A stretch of DNA of 64,000 nucleotides from Eikenella sp963548155 (GCA_963548155.1 CAUUTP010000002.1:1-64000), one strand, 5' to 3'; numbered from the stretch's first letter, positions 39,505 through 48,717 are shown. A program made the numbers and translations. Notes: generated by a model from the sequence alone, not told the origin.

Positions 39505-39795
39505 ATGAGCGAACGACCGATTATCTACGAACCACATCCGGTAACGCCTGAGCGCAAGGCCGAACTGCTGGCGCAGGGCTATTGCATTATTGATGCCAAG
39601 TATCAGCCTGCAGATGAACAGCAGGATGCCACTCCGCCTGCCAGCACGCCTAAACAAATGAAGGTTGATGAATTGCGCGCGGAATTGACGGCGCGAGGCA
39701 TTGAATTTGATGAGAAAGCCAAGAAAGACGATCTGCTGGCTTTGTTAGAGCAGGCGCTGGCTGCTGAGAAAGAAGGCGGCGGAGATGGCGCTTAA
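39505..39795 (+). CDS. Small head protein with SAP/HeH-like motif
   Basis: A 96-residue protein. After a Pro/Ala-rich linker, residues about 53-85 (MKVDELRAELTARGIEFDEK) form an HeH/SAP-like helix-extended-helix pattern, which often binds DNA. The ATG at 39505 has GGAGAG upstream. Found after the capsid gene in several phage families. Confidence 0.7.
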   Translation: MSERPIIYEPHPVTPERKAELLAQGYCIIDAKYQPADEQQDATPPASTPKQMKVDELRAELTARGIEFDEKAKKDDLLALLEQALAAEKEGGGDGA

Positions 39796-40210
39796 TGTAC
39801 CGGCAGATAGTTATGTTGGTGTAGCCGATGCTGACCGCTACCATCAGATGCGGCAGTCCGCCGCTGCATGGGCAGCGTTGGATGAGCTGACTAAAGAGCG
39901 GATGCTGGTGTCGGCATCTGACTATTTGGACGCTAATTTCAGGCTGAAAAACGGCTTGAATGCGGCGATGCGGAGTGGAGAAAAACCGGTACACCCGCAG
40001 GTGCAGAAAGCAGTCTGTGAGCTGGCTTTGCAGCAGCAGCTGAACAGCAACGAGAAGCCGAGACAGCAGAGTGTGAAGGTTGGTGAAATCGCGGTTACTT
40101 ATGCGATAGGCAACACTAATACGGAACGTTTCGACTATGTGGCAGCCTTGCTGTACGGGATGTATGAACCGCGCAAAGGTGTTCACATGGTGCCAATGCC
40201 GAGAGGGTAG
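39785..40210 (+). CDS. Head-tail connector-type protein
   Basis: A 141-residue protein starting MALNVPADSYVGVADADRYH, with AWAALDELTKERMLVSASDYLDANF across two blocks. It resembles the phage proteins labelled DnaT-like or head-tail connector that follow the capsid gene. It overlaps the previous gene by 11 bases. Confidence 0.7.
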   Translation: MALNVPADSYVGVADADRYHQMRQSAAAWAALDELTKERMLVSASDYLDANFRLKNGLNAAMRSGEKPVHPQVQKAVCELALQQQLNSNEKPRQQSVKVGEIAVTYAIGNTNTERFDYVAALLYGMYEPRKGVHMVPMPRG

Positions 40211-40212
40211 TC

Positions 40213-40596
40213 ATGTTTGATTATGCAGGATTGGAAGCGGTGGCTGCCGATGTGATCGCCGACTTTGGGCGGGATTGCACGGTTACGGTCAGCAGCAGTC
40301 GTTATGATGTGGAAACGTCGCGCACGGTTCAGCAGACGCAGAGCTATGTTGGGAAATGTGTGTTCGGCAATCTGAACGAAAAGCATATCGGTATTTTAAA
40401 TAGCTTAGGTAGTTCGCGTGGCGAATCACATCTGGTGCAGGCCGGCGATATGCTGGTTACGGCTACTGCATCCTGTAATCTGCAAACCGGCTGCCTCTTG
40501 GAGTGCGGCGGCGAGGCTTGGCGGGTGGTTAGTGTCATGCCTATCAAGCCGGCTTCTGTAGTAGCGGCTTATCAGGCGCAGGCACGGAGGGAGTGA
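40213..40596 (+). CDS. Putative head-closure protein
   Basis: A 127-residue beta-rich protein in the head-closure position, two bases after the connector gene. Its TGA shares bases with the next ATG. No clear signature, so the call rests on order and size. Confidence 0.55.
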   Translation: MFDYAGLEAVAADVIADFGRDCTVTVSSSRYDVETSRTVQQTQSYVGKCVFGNLNEKHIGILNSLGSSRGESHLVQAGDMLVTATASCNLQTGCLLECGGEAWRVVSVMPIKPASVVAAYQAQARRE

Positions 40597-40757
40597 TGGA
40601 AACGTTGAAGGCACTTAATCAGATTGTGGTTAGCCTGGTGGAAATCGCGGGCATGGCTTTACTGTTGGTGCTGGCGTTTCTGTTGGTGGCTGCGTTGGCA
40701 TTGCTGCCGCTGGGTTTGCTTGGATGGCTGTTGGTTTGGCTGTGGGGGTTGTTATGA
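40596..40757 (+). CDS. Small hydrophobic protein (53 residues)
   Basis: GGAGG lies five bases before the ATG, which overlaps the previous stop. The product is METLKALNQIVVSLVEIAGM followed by about 33 almost purely hydrophobic residues (Leu, Val, Ala, Trp). It likely spans the membrane once or twice. Its stop overlaps the next start (ATGA). A membrane protein amid connector genes is unexpected. Confidence 0.6.
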   Translation: METLKALNQIVVSLVEIAGMALLLVLAFLLVAALALLPLGLLGWLLVWLWGLL

Positions 40758-41149
40758 GCGGCTTCGGCAGCCAAATCAGCGCATGGGCGGACGCAGTGCG
40801 GCAGAAATTGGATGCGGCAGCGGATGAAATCGTGCAGGAAACCCACCGCCGGTTATTGGATCAAACGCCGGTAGACAGTGGCGACCTGAAAGCCAGCTGG
40901 ACGCAGTCAGTCAGCGTGCTGCCGACTGCGTTCAACGGCTCGACGGTAACAGCTAAAGCCGGGCAGGTGGTATATATCGCCACAGACAAGGTATATGCGC
41001 CGATTATTGAATACGGGCTGTATCCCAATCCGCCGAAACGCCCGACCGGCCGCACAGCCAATGGCTACTCCACCCAAGCGCCGCAAGGCATGGTGCGGAT
41101 TACGGTAACCAATATGCAGAACTGGCTGGAGGGTAAACAATGGACTTAA
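40754..41149 (+). CDS. HK97 gp10-like tail-completion protein
   Basis: A 131-residue protein. LLDQTPVDSGDLKASWTQSV and the later YIATDKVYAPIIEYGLYP match the HK97-gp10 family that links head and tail. The ATG at 40754 is coupled to the preceding stop. Confidence 0.8.
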   Translation: MSGFGSQISAWADAVRQKLDAAADEIVQETHRRLLDQTPVDSGDLKASWTQSVSVLPTAFNGSTVTAKAGQVVYIATDKVYAPIIEYGLYPNPPKRPTGRTANGYSTQAPQGMVRITVTNMQNWLEGKQWT

Positions 41150-41529
41150 CCGCGCAAATTCGCCGCGCCTTGGAAAAGGCGGTGGCCGGCTATGCCCAAT
41201 CACACCGCTTGCCGCTGGTGCCGGAAAATACCGACACCAGGCAGCCGAGCGGGGCGTATCTGCAAACCGCACTTCTGCCGGCCGATACGATGCAAGGCAC
41301 GCTTAATGCGGCCAAGTACAGCGGGATATTTCAAATCACGGTGTATGTGCCACAAAACAGCGGTGCCGGGCAGGCGGACGAAATCGCGGCGGAGTTGATG
41401 AACCTGTTCCGGCGCGGTGGCAAGTTCGGCGTGGTGGCTATTCGCCAGCATCCAAGCCGCAGCAAGGGCTATATGCTGGACGGTCGCTATGCGGTGGCGG
41501 TAAGTGTGCTGTATTTGGCAATTGAGTAG
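41140..41529 (+). CDS. Tail terminator protein
   Basis: A 129-residue protein starting MDLTAQIRRALEKAVAGYAQ, in the position of lambda U, with a C-terminal beta segment (GYMLDGRYAVAVSVLYLAIE). DUF4128-like. It would cap the tail tube at its final length. Confidence 0.7.
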   Translation: MDLTAQIRRALEKAVAGYAQSHRLPLVPENTDTRQPSGAYLQTALLPADTMQGTLNAAKYSGIFQITVYVPQNSGAGQADEIAAELMNLFRRGGKFGVVAIRQHPSRSKGYMLDGRYAVAVSVLYLAIE

Positions 41530-41557
41530 TTTCAGGTAGCCTGTTTCAGGCGTTATC

Positions 41558-41578
41558 CCCGCGTAGGCGGGCTTTTTT
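41558..41578 (+). terminator. Terminator-like hairpin before the tail tube gene
   Basis: CCCGC/GCGGG with a GTAG loop and six T, immediately followed by ATGGAG. An Eikenella-type DUS lies at 41531-41542. Confidence 0.65.
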
Positions 41579-41591
41579 ATGGAGATTGGAT

Positions 41592-42056
41592 ATGGGTTCC
41601 AAATATATGTTGGCAGAGGGTACGACCCTGCAGATGTCAAAAGAGGAAGTGAAGGATACTTCCGGCAATATTGCTACCGGGGCAACCCCGGTAACGTATG
41701 TCGATTTGGCCGACACCACGAAAACCATCGATTACAGCGGTGAATCGACCGATGAAGTGGATGTTACCACGCTGGCTTCGGAAGGCTTTAAAGAAACAGC
41801 ACTGGGATTGACTGACCCCGGTGAATTTTCCTTCACCGGCCATTATGTGCCAAGCGACAACGGCCAAAAGGAGATCGTTAAAGCGGCAGAAGACAAGAAG
41901 CTGCGCTTGTTTAAGGTTAAGTTCCCTGATAACACGGTTTTCCTTGTGATGGGGCGCGTTAAAACCAATAAATGGAACGTATCCGGCGTGGCCGATGTAG
42001 TAAGCCGAGATGTAACCATCCGACTGTCCGGCAAGCCGAAGCTGACGGTGGGTTGA
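41592..42056 (+). CDS. Major tail tube protein
   Basis: A 154-residue protein in the lambda V position. It is beta-rich with GEFSFTGHYVPSDNGQKEI and a late VSGVADVVSRDVTIRLSGKP. The ATG at 41592 lies eight bases after GGAG. It is followed by the frameshifting chaperone genes, the standard order. Confidence 0.78.
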   Translation: MGSKYMLAEGTTLQMSKEEVKDTSGNIATGATPVTYVDLADTTKTIDYSGESTDEVDVTTLASEGFKETALGLTDPGEFSFTGHYVPSDNGQKEIVKAAEDKKLRLFKVKFPDNTVFLVMGRVKTNKWNVSGVADVVSRDVTIRLSGKPKLTVG

Positions 42057-42072
42057 TGCTGGGGCTGTCTAC

Positions 42073-42084
42073 TTCAGGCAGCCT
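42073..42084 (-). repeat. DUS of the Simonsiella dialect
   Basis: Minus-strand AGGCTGCCTGAA between the tube and chaperone genes, partly inside a weak hairpin followed by TTTT. Confidence 0.55.
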
Positions 42085-42114
42085 TTTATATTTTTGATTT
42101 CAGGAGATTTATTC

Positions 42115-42525
42115 ATGGATTTAAAGGAACTGCAAGGCGTTTCCAATGATCGTTTCAACGAAACTCACGAGTTTCACCCAAAGCACCCGACAACTGGGGC
42201 GGAACTGGGTTTTACCATCACTATCCGCAGTATGCGTTCTGACGAAATGTTGCGCCTGATGAATCGACTGTCCCGTGAAGCACAGTTGAAGGCAACTAAA
42301 GAACAGCGCACCGGCAAGGCTGAGGTAGAAACAATGGAGCAGGCGATTGCCCGCGATATTGAGACTGCCTGCGTGCTGACGGTATCGTTCGACGGCCTGA
42401 AAGACGACGGTAAAGAAGTGGGAAGCGATGCTGAAGCCATTAAATCCGTGCTGTCGCAATATACCTGGCTGCGTAAGCAGATCATGGACGAAGCGGCAGA
42501 AGAGCAAAATTTTTTCAAGGCGTAA
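42115..42525 (+). CDS. Tail assembly chaperone (G-like)
   Basis: A 136-residue protein starting MDLKELQGVSNDRFNETHEF, with an acidic helical C-terminus ending QNFFKA. It is the short product of a frameshift pair equivalent to lambda G and G-T. AGGAG lies eight bases before the ATG at 42115. Chaperones of this kind wrap the tape-measure protein during tail assembly. Confidence 0.82.
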   Translation: MDLKELQGVSNDRFNETHEFHPKHPTTGAELGFTITIRSMRSDEMLRLMNRLSREAQLKATKEQRTGKAEVETMEQAIARDIETACVLTVSFDGLKDDGKEVGSDAEAIKSVLSQYTWLRKQIMDEAAEEQNFFKA

Positions 42526-42914
42526 TTGCCGAGGCGGAGAGACAGGCGCGGCGTTATTTCAAACTGCATAAACCTATCAAAGACCGTGAACAGTCCACAT
42601 GGCAGGCACTGGAGCAGATTTACCAGCAAACAGGTATCCGCAAGCCTGATTTGGATAACCCGCCTGTTATCCCGCCGGCAGTTACGCATGTTTGGGCGTG
42701 GTTTTTTGAATTAAACCGTGCCAGGCAATCAGGGATGGGACTCAGCCCCTTGTCTTGGGGAGAAATAGACGCCTACTGCCGACTAACCGGGCAACGAATG
42801 CAGCGCTGGGAATTGAACTTATTGGCGATATTCGACACAGCATTCCTTGATGTGATGCAGAAAGACGAGACCGAAGTGAAAGAAGGATTGGACAATGCCG
42901 AAACGGACGTTTGA
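42115..42914 (+). CDS. Tail assembly chaperone G-T fusion made by -1 frameshift
   Basis: The heptamer TTTTTTC (42510-42516) is in the X-XXY-YYZ register relative to the G frame. A -1 slip there reads into an open frame continuing QGVIAEAERQARRYFKLHKP and ending ETDV at 42914. That adds about 133 residues and includes THVWAWFFELNRA. The joined product is about 265 residues, close to lambda gpG-T (about 280). The T part has no start codon before its middle, which supports the fusion. Confidence 0.8.
42510..42516 (+). other. Programmed -1 frameshift slippery site
   Basis: T TTT TTC in the zero frame, nine bases before the G stop codon. Confidence 0.75.
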
Positions 42915-43233
42915 GTTTGTGCCTGATTTGGATGGCAACAGCGCCAAACATAAGTTCGCTGTGCGCACGGTGAAGTTCGGCGACGGCTACGAGCAGCGGC
43001 AGGCGCTTTCGCTGCGCCCGAAAATGCGGACGTGGGAGTTGCAGAAGACTGGCGAGAAAGAGGAAATCGACGCCATTGAAGCCTTTATCGCTTCCACTAA
43101 TGGTGTGGAATCTTTTCACTGGACGCCGCCAGGCGGGGAGAAGCTGCTAGTGAAGGTGGGGGAGGAGTACACCGTCAAAAACATTGGCGGGCTGTATCGG
43201 ATCAGTTGGCAGTTTGAAGAGGTGCTGGCATGA
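42895..43233 (+). CDS. Minor tail protein M-like
   Basis: A 112-residue protein with VRTVKFGDGYEQRQ and ESFHWTPPGGEKLLVK, the signature of lambda gpM. It starts 20 bases before the end of the G-T frame, so no tape-measure gene lies between them, unlike lambda and relatives. Confidence 0.85.
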   Translation: MPKRTFEFVPDLDGNSAKHKFAVRTVKFGDGYEQRQALSLRPKMRTWELQKTGEKEEIDAIEAFIASTNGVESFHWTPPGGEKLLVKVGEEYTVKNIGGLYRISWQFEEVLA

Positions 43234-43955
43234 ATCCGCGCATGAAACAACTCTCCATTCCGATGCTGCGGGCGTTGTCGGTGGCGGATCAGGGCGTGTT
43301 GGTGGATTTGTGGGAGCTGGATTTGCGCCCGTTGGGCGGCGAAATCCTGCGCTACTGCAATCTGCTGAACGAGCTCTCGCAGCCGATCGTGTGGAAGGGG
43401 CAGGTTTATCAGGGTTTGCCGATTCAGGCAGACGGCTTCGAATCGAGCGGGCAAGGGGCGGGCAACCGGCCCAAGGTGACGCTGGCCAACGTGTACGGCA
43501 CGGTTACCGGCTTATCCGAGCAGTTCGGCCAGCTGATCGGCGCGGAAGTGTGGCGCCGGCAGACGTATGCCCGCTTTTTGGATGCCGCCAACTTCGCGCT
43601 GGGCAACCCGCACGCCGACCCGGCGCAGGAAATCGTGAGCAAGTATCTGGTGGAGCGGATGGTATCGCTTACCGCCGAATCGGCGCAGTTCGAGCTGGCG
43701 GCACCATCGGAAGCGGACGGGGCAGTGATTCCGGCGCGGCTGATGCTGCACGATTACTGCCCGTTCGATTATCGCGGCGAGGCTTGCGGTTATCGCGGCA
43801 AGCCGGTGGCCGACCGCTTCGACATTCCCACCGCCGACCCGGGGAAAGACGAATGCAGCCGCAAGCTGCAGGGTTGTAAGGCGCGCTTCGGCGAAACCGC
43901 CGCGCTGCCCTTCGGCGGCTGGGTGGGGGTGGATAAAACATTGACTGCCTCTTAA
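43230..43955 (+). CDS. Minor tail protein L-like
   Basis: A 241-residue protein of the gpL family. The four C-terminal cysteines (YCPFDYRGEACGY, then DECSRKLQGCKARFG) correspond to those that bind an iron-sulfur cluster in lambda gpL. It joins the tail tip between M and K. Four-base overlap with the M gene. Confidence 0.87.
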   Translation: MNPRMKQLSIPMLRALSVADQGVLVDLWELDLRPLGGEILRYCNLLNELSQPIVWKGQVYQGLPIQADGFESSGQGAGNRPKVTLANVYGTVTGLSEQFGQLIGAEVWRRQTYARFLDAANFALGNPHADPAQEIVSKYLVERMVSLTAESAQFELAAPSEADGAVIPARLMLHDYCPFDYRGEACGYRGKPVADRFDIPTADPGKDECSRKLQGCKARFGETAALPFGGWVGVDKTLTAS

Positions 43956-43979
43956 AGCTACCTGAAAAGGCTACCTGAA

Positions 43980-44717
43980 ATGTTGGAACTGACAAAATCC
44001 GTACAGGCGGCGATTTTGGCGCACGCAGCCAAAGAAACACCGAAAGAATGCTGCGGCCTGATTGTGCAGGCGGGCGGGGAACAGTTGTATCGGCCCTGCG
44101 GCAATGTGGCTGCCGACCCGGCGGCACGCTTTGAAATCGCGCCGCCGGATTGGATTGAAGCATCGGAGCAGGGAGACGTGTGCGCCATCGTGCATTCGCA
44201 CCCGCAGGGCGAACTGTGGCTGTCCGGCGCCGACCGGCAAATGCAGGCAGCCAACGGCCTGCCTTGGGTGCTCGCCGTTTCAGGTAGCCTGAAAGTGTTT
44301 GCGCCGGTGCCGCACCTACGCGGGCGGGTGTTTGAATACGGGCGCTTTGACTGCTACAGCCTGCTGGCGGATGCCTACCATCTGGCGGGGATTGACTTGC
44401 CGCCGGTGCAGCGTGGGGGCATCGACGATGATGCCGCGCGTGGGCGGTTTTTGGCGCTAGCTAATGCGGCAGGATTTACACGGGTGCGCGATTTGCAGCC
44501 CGGGGACGTGGTATTGACCGAATTTGACGGGCTGGCTTCGCACGTGCTGCTGTATTTGGGCAACGGCGAAATGCTGCACCACGCTTTCGGGCAATTAAGC
44601 CGCCGTGATGGTTACGGGCCGTATTGGCAACGGCATACGCACAGTATTTGGCGGCACCGGCAATGGCAGCCTGAAATGCTGCAGGCGGTGCTGAATGATT
44701 TGGAGCACGCATCATGA
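43980..44717 (+). CDS. Tail tip peptidase K-like (JAMM plus NlpC/P60)
   Basis: A 245-residue protein. An N-terminal JAB/MPN domain has KECCGLIV and HSHPQGELWLSGAD (metal-binding His/Asp). A C-terminal NlpC/P60 domain has FDCYSLLADA (Cys) and a later His region (GLASHVLLYLG). It likely cuts peptidoglycan or processes tail tip proteins during DNA entry. The ATG directly follows a DUS; AAAAGG within that DUS junction serves as ribosome binding site. Confidence 0.88.
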   Translation: MLELTKSVQAAILAHAAKETPKECCGLIVQAGGEQLYRPCGNVAADPAARFEIAPPDWIEASEQGDVCAIVHSHPQGELWLSGADRQMQAANGLPWVLAVSGSLKVFAPVPHLRGRVFEYGRFDCYSLLADAYHLAGIDLPPVQRGGIDDDAARGRFLALANAAGFTRVRDLQPGDVVLTEFDGLASHVLLYLGNGEMLHHAFGQLSRRDGYGPYWQRHTHSIWRHRQWQPEMLQAVLNDLEHAS

Positions 44718-45445
44718 TTACAGTTTGCTTGCACGGCGGCCTGCGCGAATACGGCCGCCGTTTTGATTTGCACGCCGCCAGCCCGGCGGAAGCGGTGCGG
44801 GCATTGCTCACCCAACTGCCCGGCTTCCGGGAGATTTTGGGCAGCGGGTTTTATCAGGTGCGCTTCAACGGCCACGATTTCTGCGAGGCGGAACTGGAGC
44901 ACGAATTCAGGCAGCCTGAAAGCGGGATTCTGCACATCGTGCCGCGCATTCAGGGTGCGGGCAAGGCGGGGCAGATTATCGCCGGTGTGGTGTTGATTGC
45001 GTTCGCGTGGTGGAACCCGTTCGGCTGGGCGGCAGCCGGGGCGTTGATGAGCGCCGGTATTGGCTTGGTGGCGGGCGGGATTGCGCAGATGTTGGCGCGC
45101 CCGCCGAAATTGGACAATGAGCAGCGCGGGCAGAAGGCGGGGCGCAATACGGCGTTTTCCAATTTGGACAACACGGCGGCGCAGGGCCAGCCGGTGCCGC
45201 TGGCTTACGGCGAGGTGTATTGCGGCAGCCGGGTGGCATCGCAGGGAGTGGTGTCGCGCCGGGTGGACACTGACGGCGACCCGGTGCTGCAAAACCCAAC
45301 GGCAGCAGACGTTACCCTGCGGCTGGTGAGGACGCCGATTGCCGGTCAGGCGGCGAAAGCGCCGAACGGGCAGTATTACGACACGGATTTTAATGATGAT
45401 TCGGTGCGCGCACGCAACTACACGGCGGCACTGCAGCAGAATTAG
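44714..45445 (+). CDS. Tail assembly protein I-like
   Basis: A 243-residue protein. A ubiquitin-like N-terminus (MITVCLHGGLREYGRRFDLH) leads to a Gly/Ala-rich hydrophobic segment (about 85-120) and a C-terminal domain with GQPVPLAYGEVYCGSRVAS. This matches gpI, which works with K and J at the tail tip. Overlaps K by four bases. Confidence 0.85.
   Translation: MITVCLHGGLREYGRRFDLHAASPAEAVRALLTQLPGFREILGSGFYQVRFNGHDFCEAELEHEFRQPESGILHIVPRIQGAGKAGQIIAGVVLIAFAWWNPFGWAAAGALMSAGIGLVAGGIAQMLARPPKLDNEQRGQKAGRNTAFSNLDNTAAQGQPVPLAYGEVYCGSRVASQGVVSRRVDTDGDPVLQNPTAADVTLRLVRTPIAGQAAKAPNGQYYDTDFNDDSVRARNYTAALQQN
44906..44920. repeat. Palindromic DUS, Kingella and Simonsiella dialects
   Basis: TTCAGGCAGCCTGAA inside the I-like gene. 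Confidence 0.55.
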
Positions 45446-45456
45446 GAGTAAGGGCC

Positions 45457-48400
45457 ATGGGTGGGCAGAAAAGCGGTGGCGGCGCACGCACGCCGTATGA
45501 GGCACCGAATAAGTTGTCTTCGGCGCAGATGCTGCGCATCGTGGATGTGATCAGCGAAGGGGTGGTGGCCGGCTTTGCCAACGGCAACGATGCGCCGTTT
45601 AAAAGCGTGTTTTTCAACGACACGCCGGTACAGAATCCGGACGGCAGCTACAACTTTAAAGGCGTAACGGCGGTATTCCAGCGCGGCACGCCCGACCAAT
45701 CCTATATTCCGGGCTGGGAGAGCGTAGAGCGCACGGTATCGGTGTCTAATCCGGTAAAAAACCAAAGCCCGGTTATCCGCACCGTATCCGACAGCGGCCC
45801 GACCCGACTGCGGGTAACGGTGGGGGTGGAGCGCAATGCGGCGATACAGGAAAACGGTGATACGCTGGCGGCGAATACCACGCTGATTATCCAGCTGCTC
45901 AACGATGACGGCGTGCAACAGCAGCGCCATGTGAACTTTACCGAGAAGGGCAGCGGCGCGTTTTACCATGACGAGGTATTCGACCGGCTGCCGAAAGCGC
46001 CGTTCTCCATCAAGGTTTCCCGCCCCACGCCGGACAGTACCAGCGACAAAATCCAAAACAGCACCTTTTTTGCCAGTTACGTAGAGATTACGGATGCCAA
46101 ACTGTGCTATCCGTTTACCGCGCTGGCGGCCTTGAGCATCGATTCCGACCAGTTCGGCGGGCAGAATCCGCGCCGCAATTACCTGATTCGCGGTATCGAG
46201 GTGCAAGTGCCCTCTAATTACGACCCGGAAACCCGTGCTTACACGGGGTTGTGGGATGGCAGTTTTAAAACCGCGTGGACCAATAATCCGGCGTGGGTGT
46301 TTTACGATTTGGTACAACAAGAGCGCTATTCATCGCTGGCCTTGCGTCTGGCGCCGGAAGACATCGACAAATGGAGCCTGTATCAGGTAGCCCGTTATTG
46401 TGATGAGATGGTGCCGGACGGCTTCGGCGGGCTGGAGCCGCGCTTTACCTGCAATGCCTACTTGACCGACCGGCGGCAGGCAGGCGAACTGCTTACCGAA
46501 CTGGCGAGCGCCTTTTGCGGGATGCCTCTGTGGAACGGCAACCAACTGTCGGTATTGTTGGATCAGGGCGGCGACCCGGTGGCGCAGTACGACAACAGTA
46601 ATGTGGTGGACGGGCAGTTTGCCTATAACGGCGTGGCGCTGAAATCCACCTACACCGCCGTATTGGTGCGCTTTGCCGACAAATACGACAGCTACCGCAG
46701 CAAGACCGAGTATGTGGCCGATGCGGAGGCAGTGGCGCGTTACGGCCTGAATATCCAGTCGGTAACCGCGTTCGGCTGCACCACACGTGGGCAGGCGGTG
46801 CGTTACGGGCAATGGATACTGCAAACCGGGCTGCGCCAGCAGGATGCGGTGTCGTTTACCGTGGGGCGCGAAGGGCTGAAACACCTGCCCTACGACATTA
46901 TCCAAATTGCGGACAACCACTTTGCCGGTGCGCAGTTGGGCGGCCAGGTGTTGGCGGTGAGCGGCCGGGTGGTCACCCTCGACCGCGCCATCACGGAAAA
47001 CCTGGCCGGCTGGTGGTTCCAATACCTTGCGCTTGAGCAGAATGCGCAAGGCGAAACGGTACCGAAGCATTACAGCCTGAAAGTGGTTTCCCAGCCGCAG
47101 CCCAATCAGCTGCTGTTGGATGGCGACCCGTCAGGGTTGGGTTACGACGACCACTGGGCTTTGTCCGGCAAGGTGGTGCCGCGCCAGTATCGGGCGGTAA
47201 GCATCAAGGAAAATACCGATGACGGCACGTACACCATTACCGCGTTGCGGCATGACCCGACCAAATACGCGGCGGTGGACAACAGCGCGCTGTTTGAGGC
47301 GGGGGCAACCACCAAATACGGCCGCCAGCCGCAGCTCGGTAACAGTAACTTATCGACCAACGGGCGGGATTTAACCCTAAGCTGGGAGAACCTGAGCGCC
47401 GACGGGCAGGTGGTGAGCTACGACATCAAGATTTTTAAAGACGGCCGCCTGTGGCGGCATATTCCGGATGCGCCCAGTGCCGAAATCAGCCTGCAAGGGC
47501 TGCCTAACGGCGATTACCGCGCCGAAATCCGCGGACGCACCGCGCGCGGCGTGCTGTCTAAACCATTGGAAAAAGCGTGGAGCCTGAACTACACCATTAC
47601 CGGGGTGCGGCCCACGCCCAAGCTGTTTGCCATCGGTTTGAATTGGACGCTGCCCAACCCGCTGCTGGCGGAAGCACACACCGAAATCCGCTACGGCAGG
47701 AGCAACGACTTTAATCAGGCAATGCCGCTGGCGAAACTGCCGGCACCGCAAACCGACTACCAGCTCACCAACGTCAAGACCGGGGAGCATTGGTATTTCT
47801 GGCTGCGCTTGGTGGATAGTGCCGGGCTGGCCGGAGAATGGACGGCGCCGGTGGACGGGGTATGCAGTGATGACCCATCCCTGCTGCTCGAGCAGCTGAA
47901 AGGCAAAATCGGCAAAGAGCAGTTTGCGCCTGGCGCCGGGGAAGAGCTGCTGAATTTGGTGGGCAACTTGGCCGGTAACAACAACGGCATGGCCGGCAAT
48001 ACCGGCAAGCTGGCCGGCAAGTGGGATTTTTACAGCCAAATGAACGAGGCGGATTATGTGTTATCCAAACGCATCAACGCCGTTCGCAGCCAGTTCGGTG
48101 ACAAAATCGCCACCGTGGCCGAGGAGATGAAAACCCTTGCCACCCGAACCGAAGCGCAGGCGCGGAAAGTGCAGGCGGTGGAAAGCGAAGTGGCCGGGGC
48201 CAAGGCATCGGTAACGCAGGTAGCGCAGTCGTTTGCCGATTTAAACGGCAAATTGAGCGCGGCCTATACCCTAAAAGTGAGCACCGATACCCGCACCGGC
48301 ACGAAGGTGGTGGGCGGTATTTCGCTGTTGGCGGACGGTACCAGCGGACAGTCTGAGGTAGTGATTCAGGCCGACAAGTTGGTGCTGTGGAACAACAAGA

Positions 48401-48705
48401 AGCTGCCGATGTTCACGGTAACCGGTGACAAAACCTACTTCAACGGGGATTTGATTGCCGACGGCTCGATTTTGGGGCGGCACATCAAGGCCAACCAAAC
48501 CATCGAAGCACCGGACATCCGGGGCGGTACTTTGCATATGGCGGATGGCCGCTTCATTGTGACCAAAGAGCACGGGGCACAGTTGCGTTCCGACCCCAAC
48601 AGTAAAGTGGGCACCCAGTTGGATTATCGCGGCCTGATTGTGCGTAACGAGAAAGGCCATGTGATGGTGCGGGTAGGTAAGCTCACCAATTGGGGCGATG
48701 ACTGA
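45457..48705 (+). CDS. Host-specificity tail tip protein J-like
   Basis: A 1082-residue protein of the gpJ family. The N-terminus has MLRIVDVISEGVVAGFANG, then the conserved SFKTAWTNNPAWVFYDLVQQ and YGLNIQSVTAFGCTTRGQA. A fibronectin-III-like region lies at about 625-810, and the C-terminal DUF1983-like part has helices (VAEEMKTLATRTEAQARKVQ) and a beta end. It forms the tail tip and contacts the host receptor. Length is close to lambda J (1132). Confidence 0.92.
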   Translation: MGGQKSGGGARTPYEAPNKLSSAQMLRIVDVISEGVVAGFANGNDAPFKSVFFNDTPVQNPDGSYNFKGVTAVFQRGTPDQSYIPGWESVERTVSVSNPVKNQSPVIRTVSDSGPTRLRVTVGVERNAAIQENGDTLAANTTLIIQLLNDDGVQQQRHVNFTEKGSGAFYHDEVFDRLPKAPFSIKVSRPTPDSTSDKIQNSTFFASYVEITDAKLCYPFTALAALSIDSDQFGGQNPRRNYLIRGIEVQVPSNYDPETRAYTGLWDGSFKTAWTNNPAWVFYDLVQQERYSSLALRLAPEDIDKWSLYQVARYCDEMVPDGFGGLEPRFTCNAYLTDRRQAGELLTELASAFCGMPLWNGNQLSVLLDQGGDPVAQYDNSNVVDGQFAYNGVALKSTYTAVLVRFADKYDSYRSKTEYVADAEAVARYGLNIQSVTAFGCTTRGQAVRYGQWILQTGLRQQDAVSFTVGREGLKHLPYDIIQIADNHFAGAQLGGQVLAVSGRVVTLDRAITENLAGWWFQYLALEQNAQGETVPKHYSLKVVSQPQPNQLLLDGDPSGLGYDDHWALSGKVVPRQYRAVSIKENTDDGTYTITALRHDPTKYAAVDNSALFEAGATTKYGRQPQLGNSNLSTNGRDLTLSWENLSADGQVVSYDIKIFKDGRLWRHIPDAPSAEISLQGLPNGDYRAEIRGRTARGVLSKPLEKAWSLNYTITGVRPTPKLFAIGLNWTLPNPLLAEAHTEIRYGRSNDFNQAMPLAKLPAPQTDYQLTNVKTGEHWYFWLRLVDSAGLAGEWTAPVDGVCSDDPSLLLEQLKGKIGKEQFAPGAGEELLNLVGNLAGNNNGMAGNTGKLAGKWDFYSQMNEADYVLSKRINAVRSQFGDKIATVAEEMKTLATRTEAQARKVQAVESEVAGAKASVTQVAQSFADLNGKLSAAYTLKVSTDTRTGTKVVGGISLLADGTSGQSEVVIQADKLVLWNNKKLPMFTVTGDKTYFNGDLIADGSILGRHIKANQTIEAPDIRGGTLHMADGRFIVTKEHGAQLRSDPNSKVGTQLDYRGLIVRNEKGHVMVRVGKLTNWGDD

Positions 48706-48717
48706 CAGGAGGATGAG

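Noticed and set aside
43184..43879. 231-codon plus-strand reading over the L-like tail gene
   Set aside because: Wrong frame of a gene with the conserved gpL cysteines; composition is Gly/Arg/Ala shadow.
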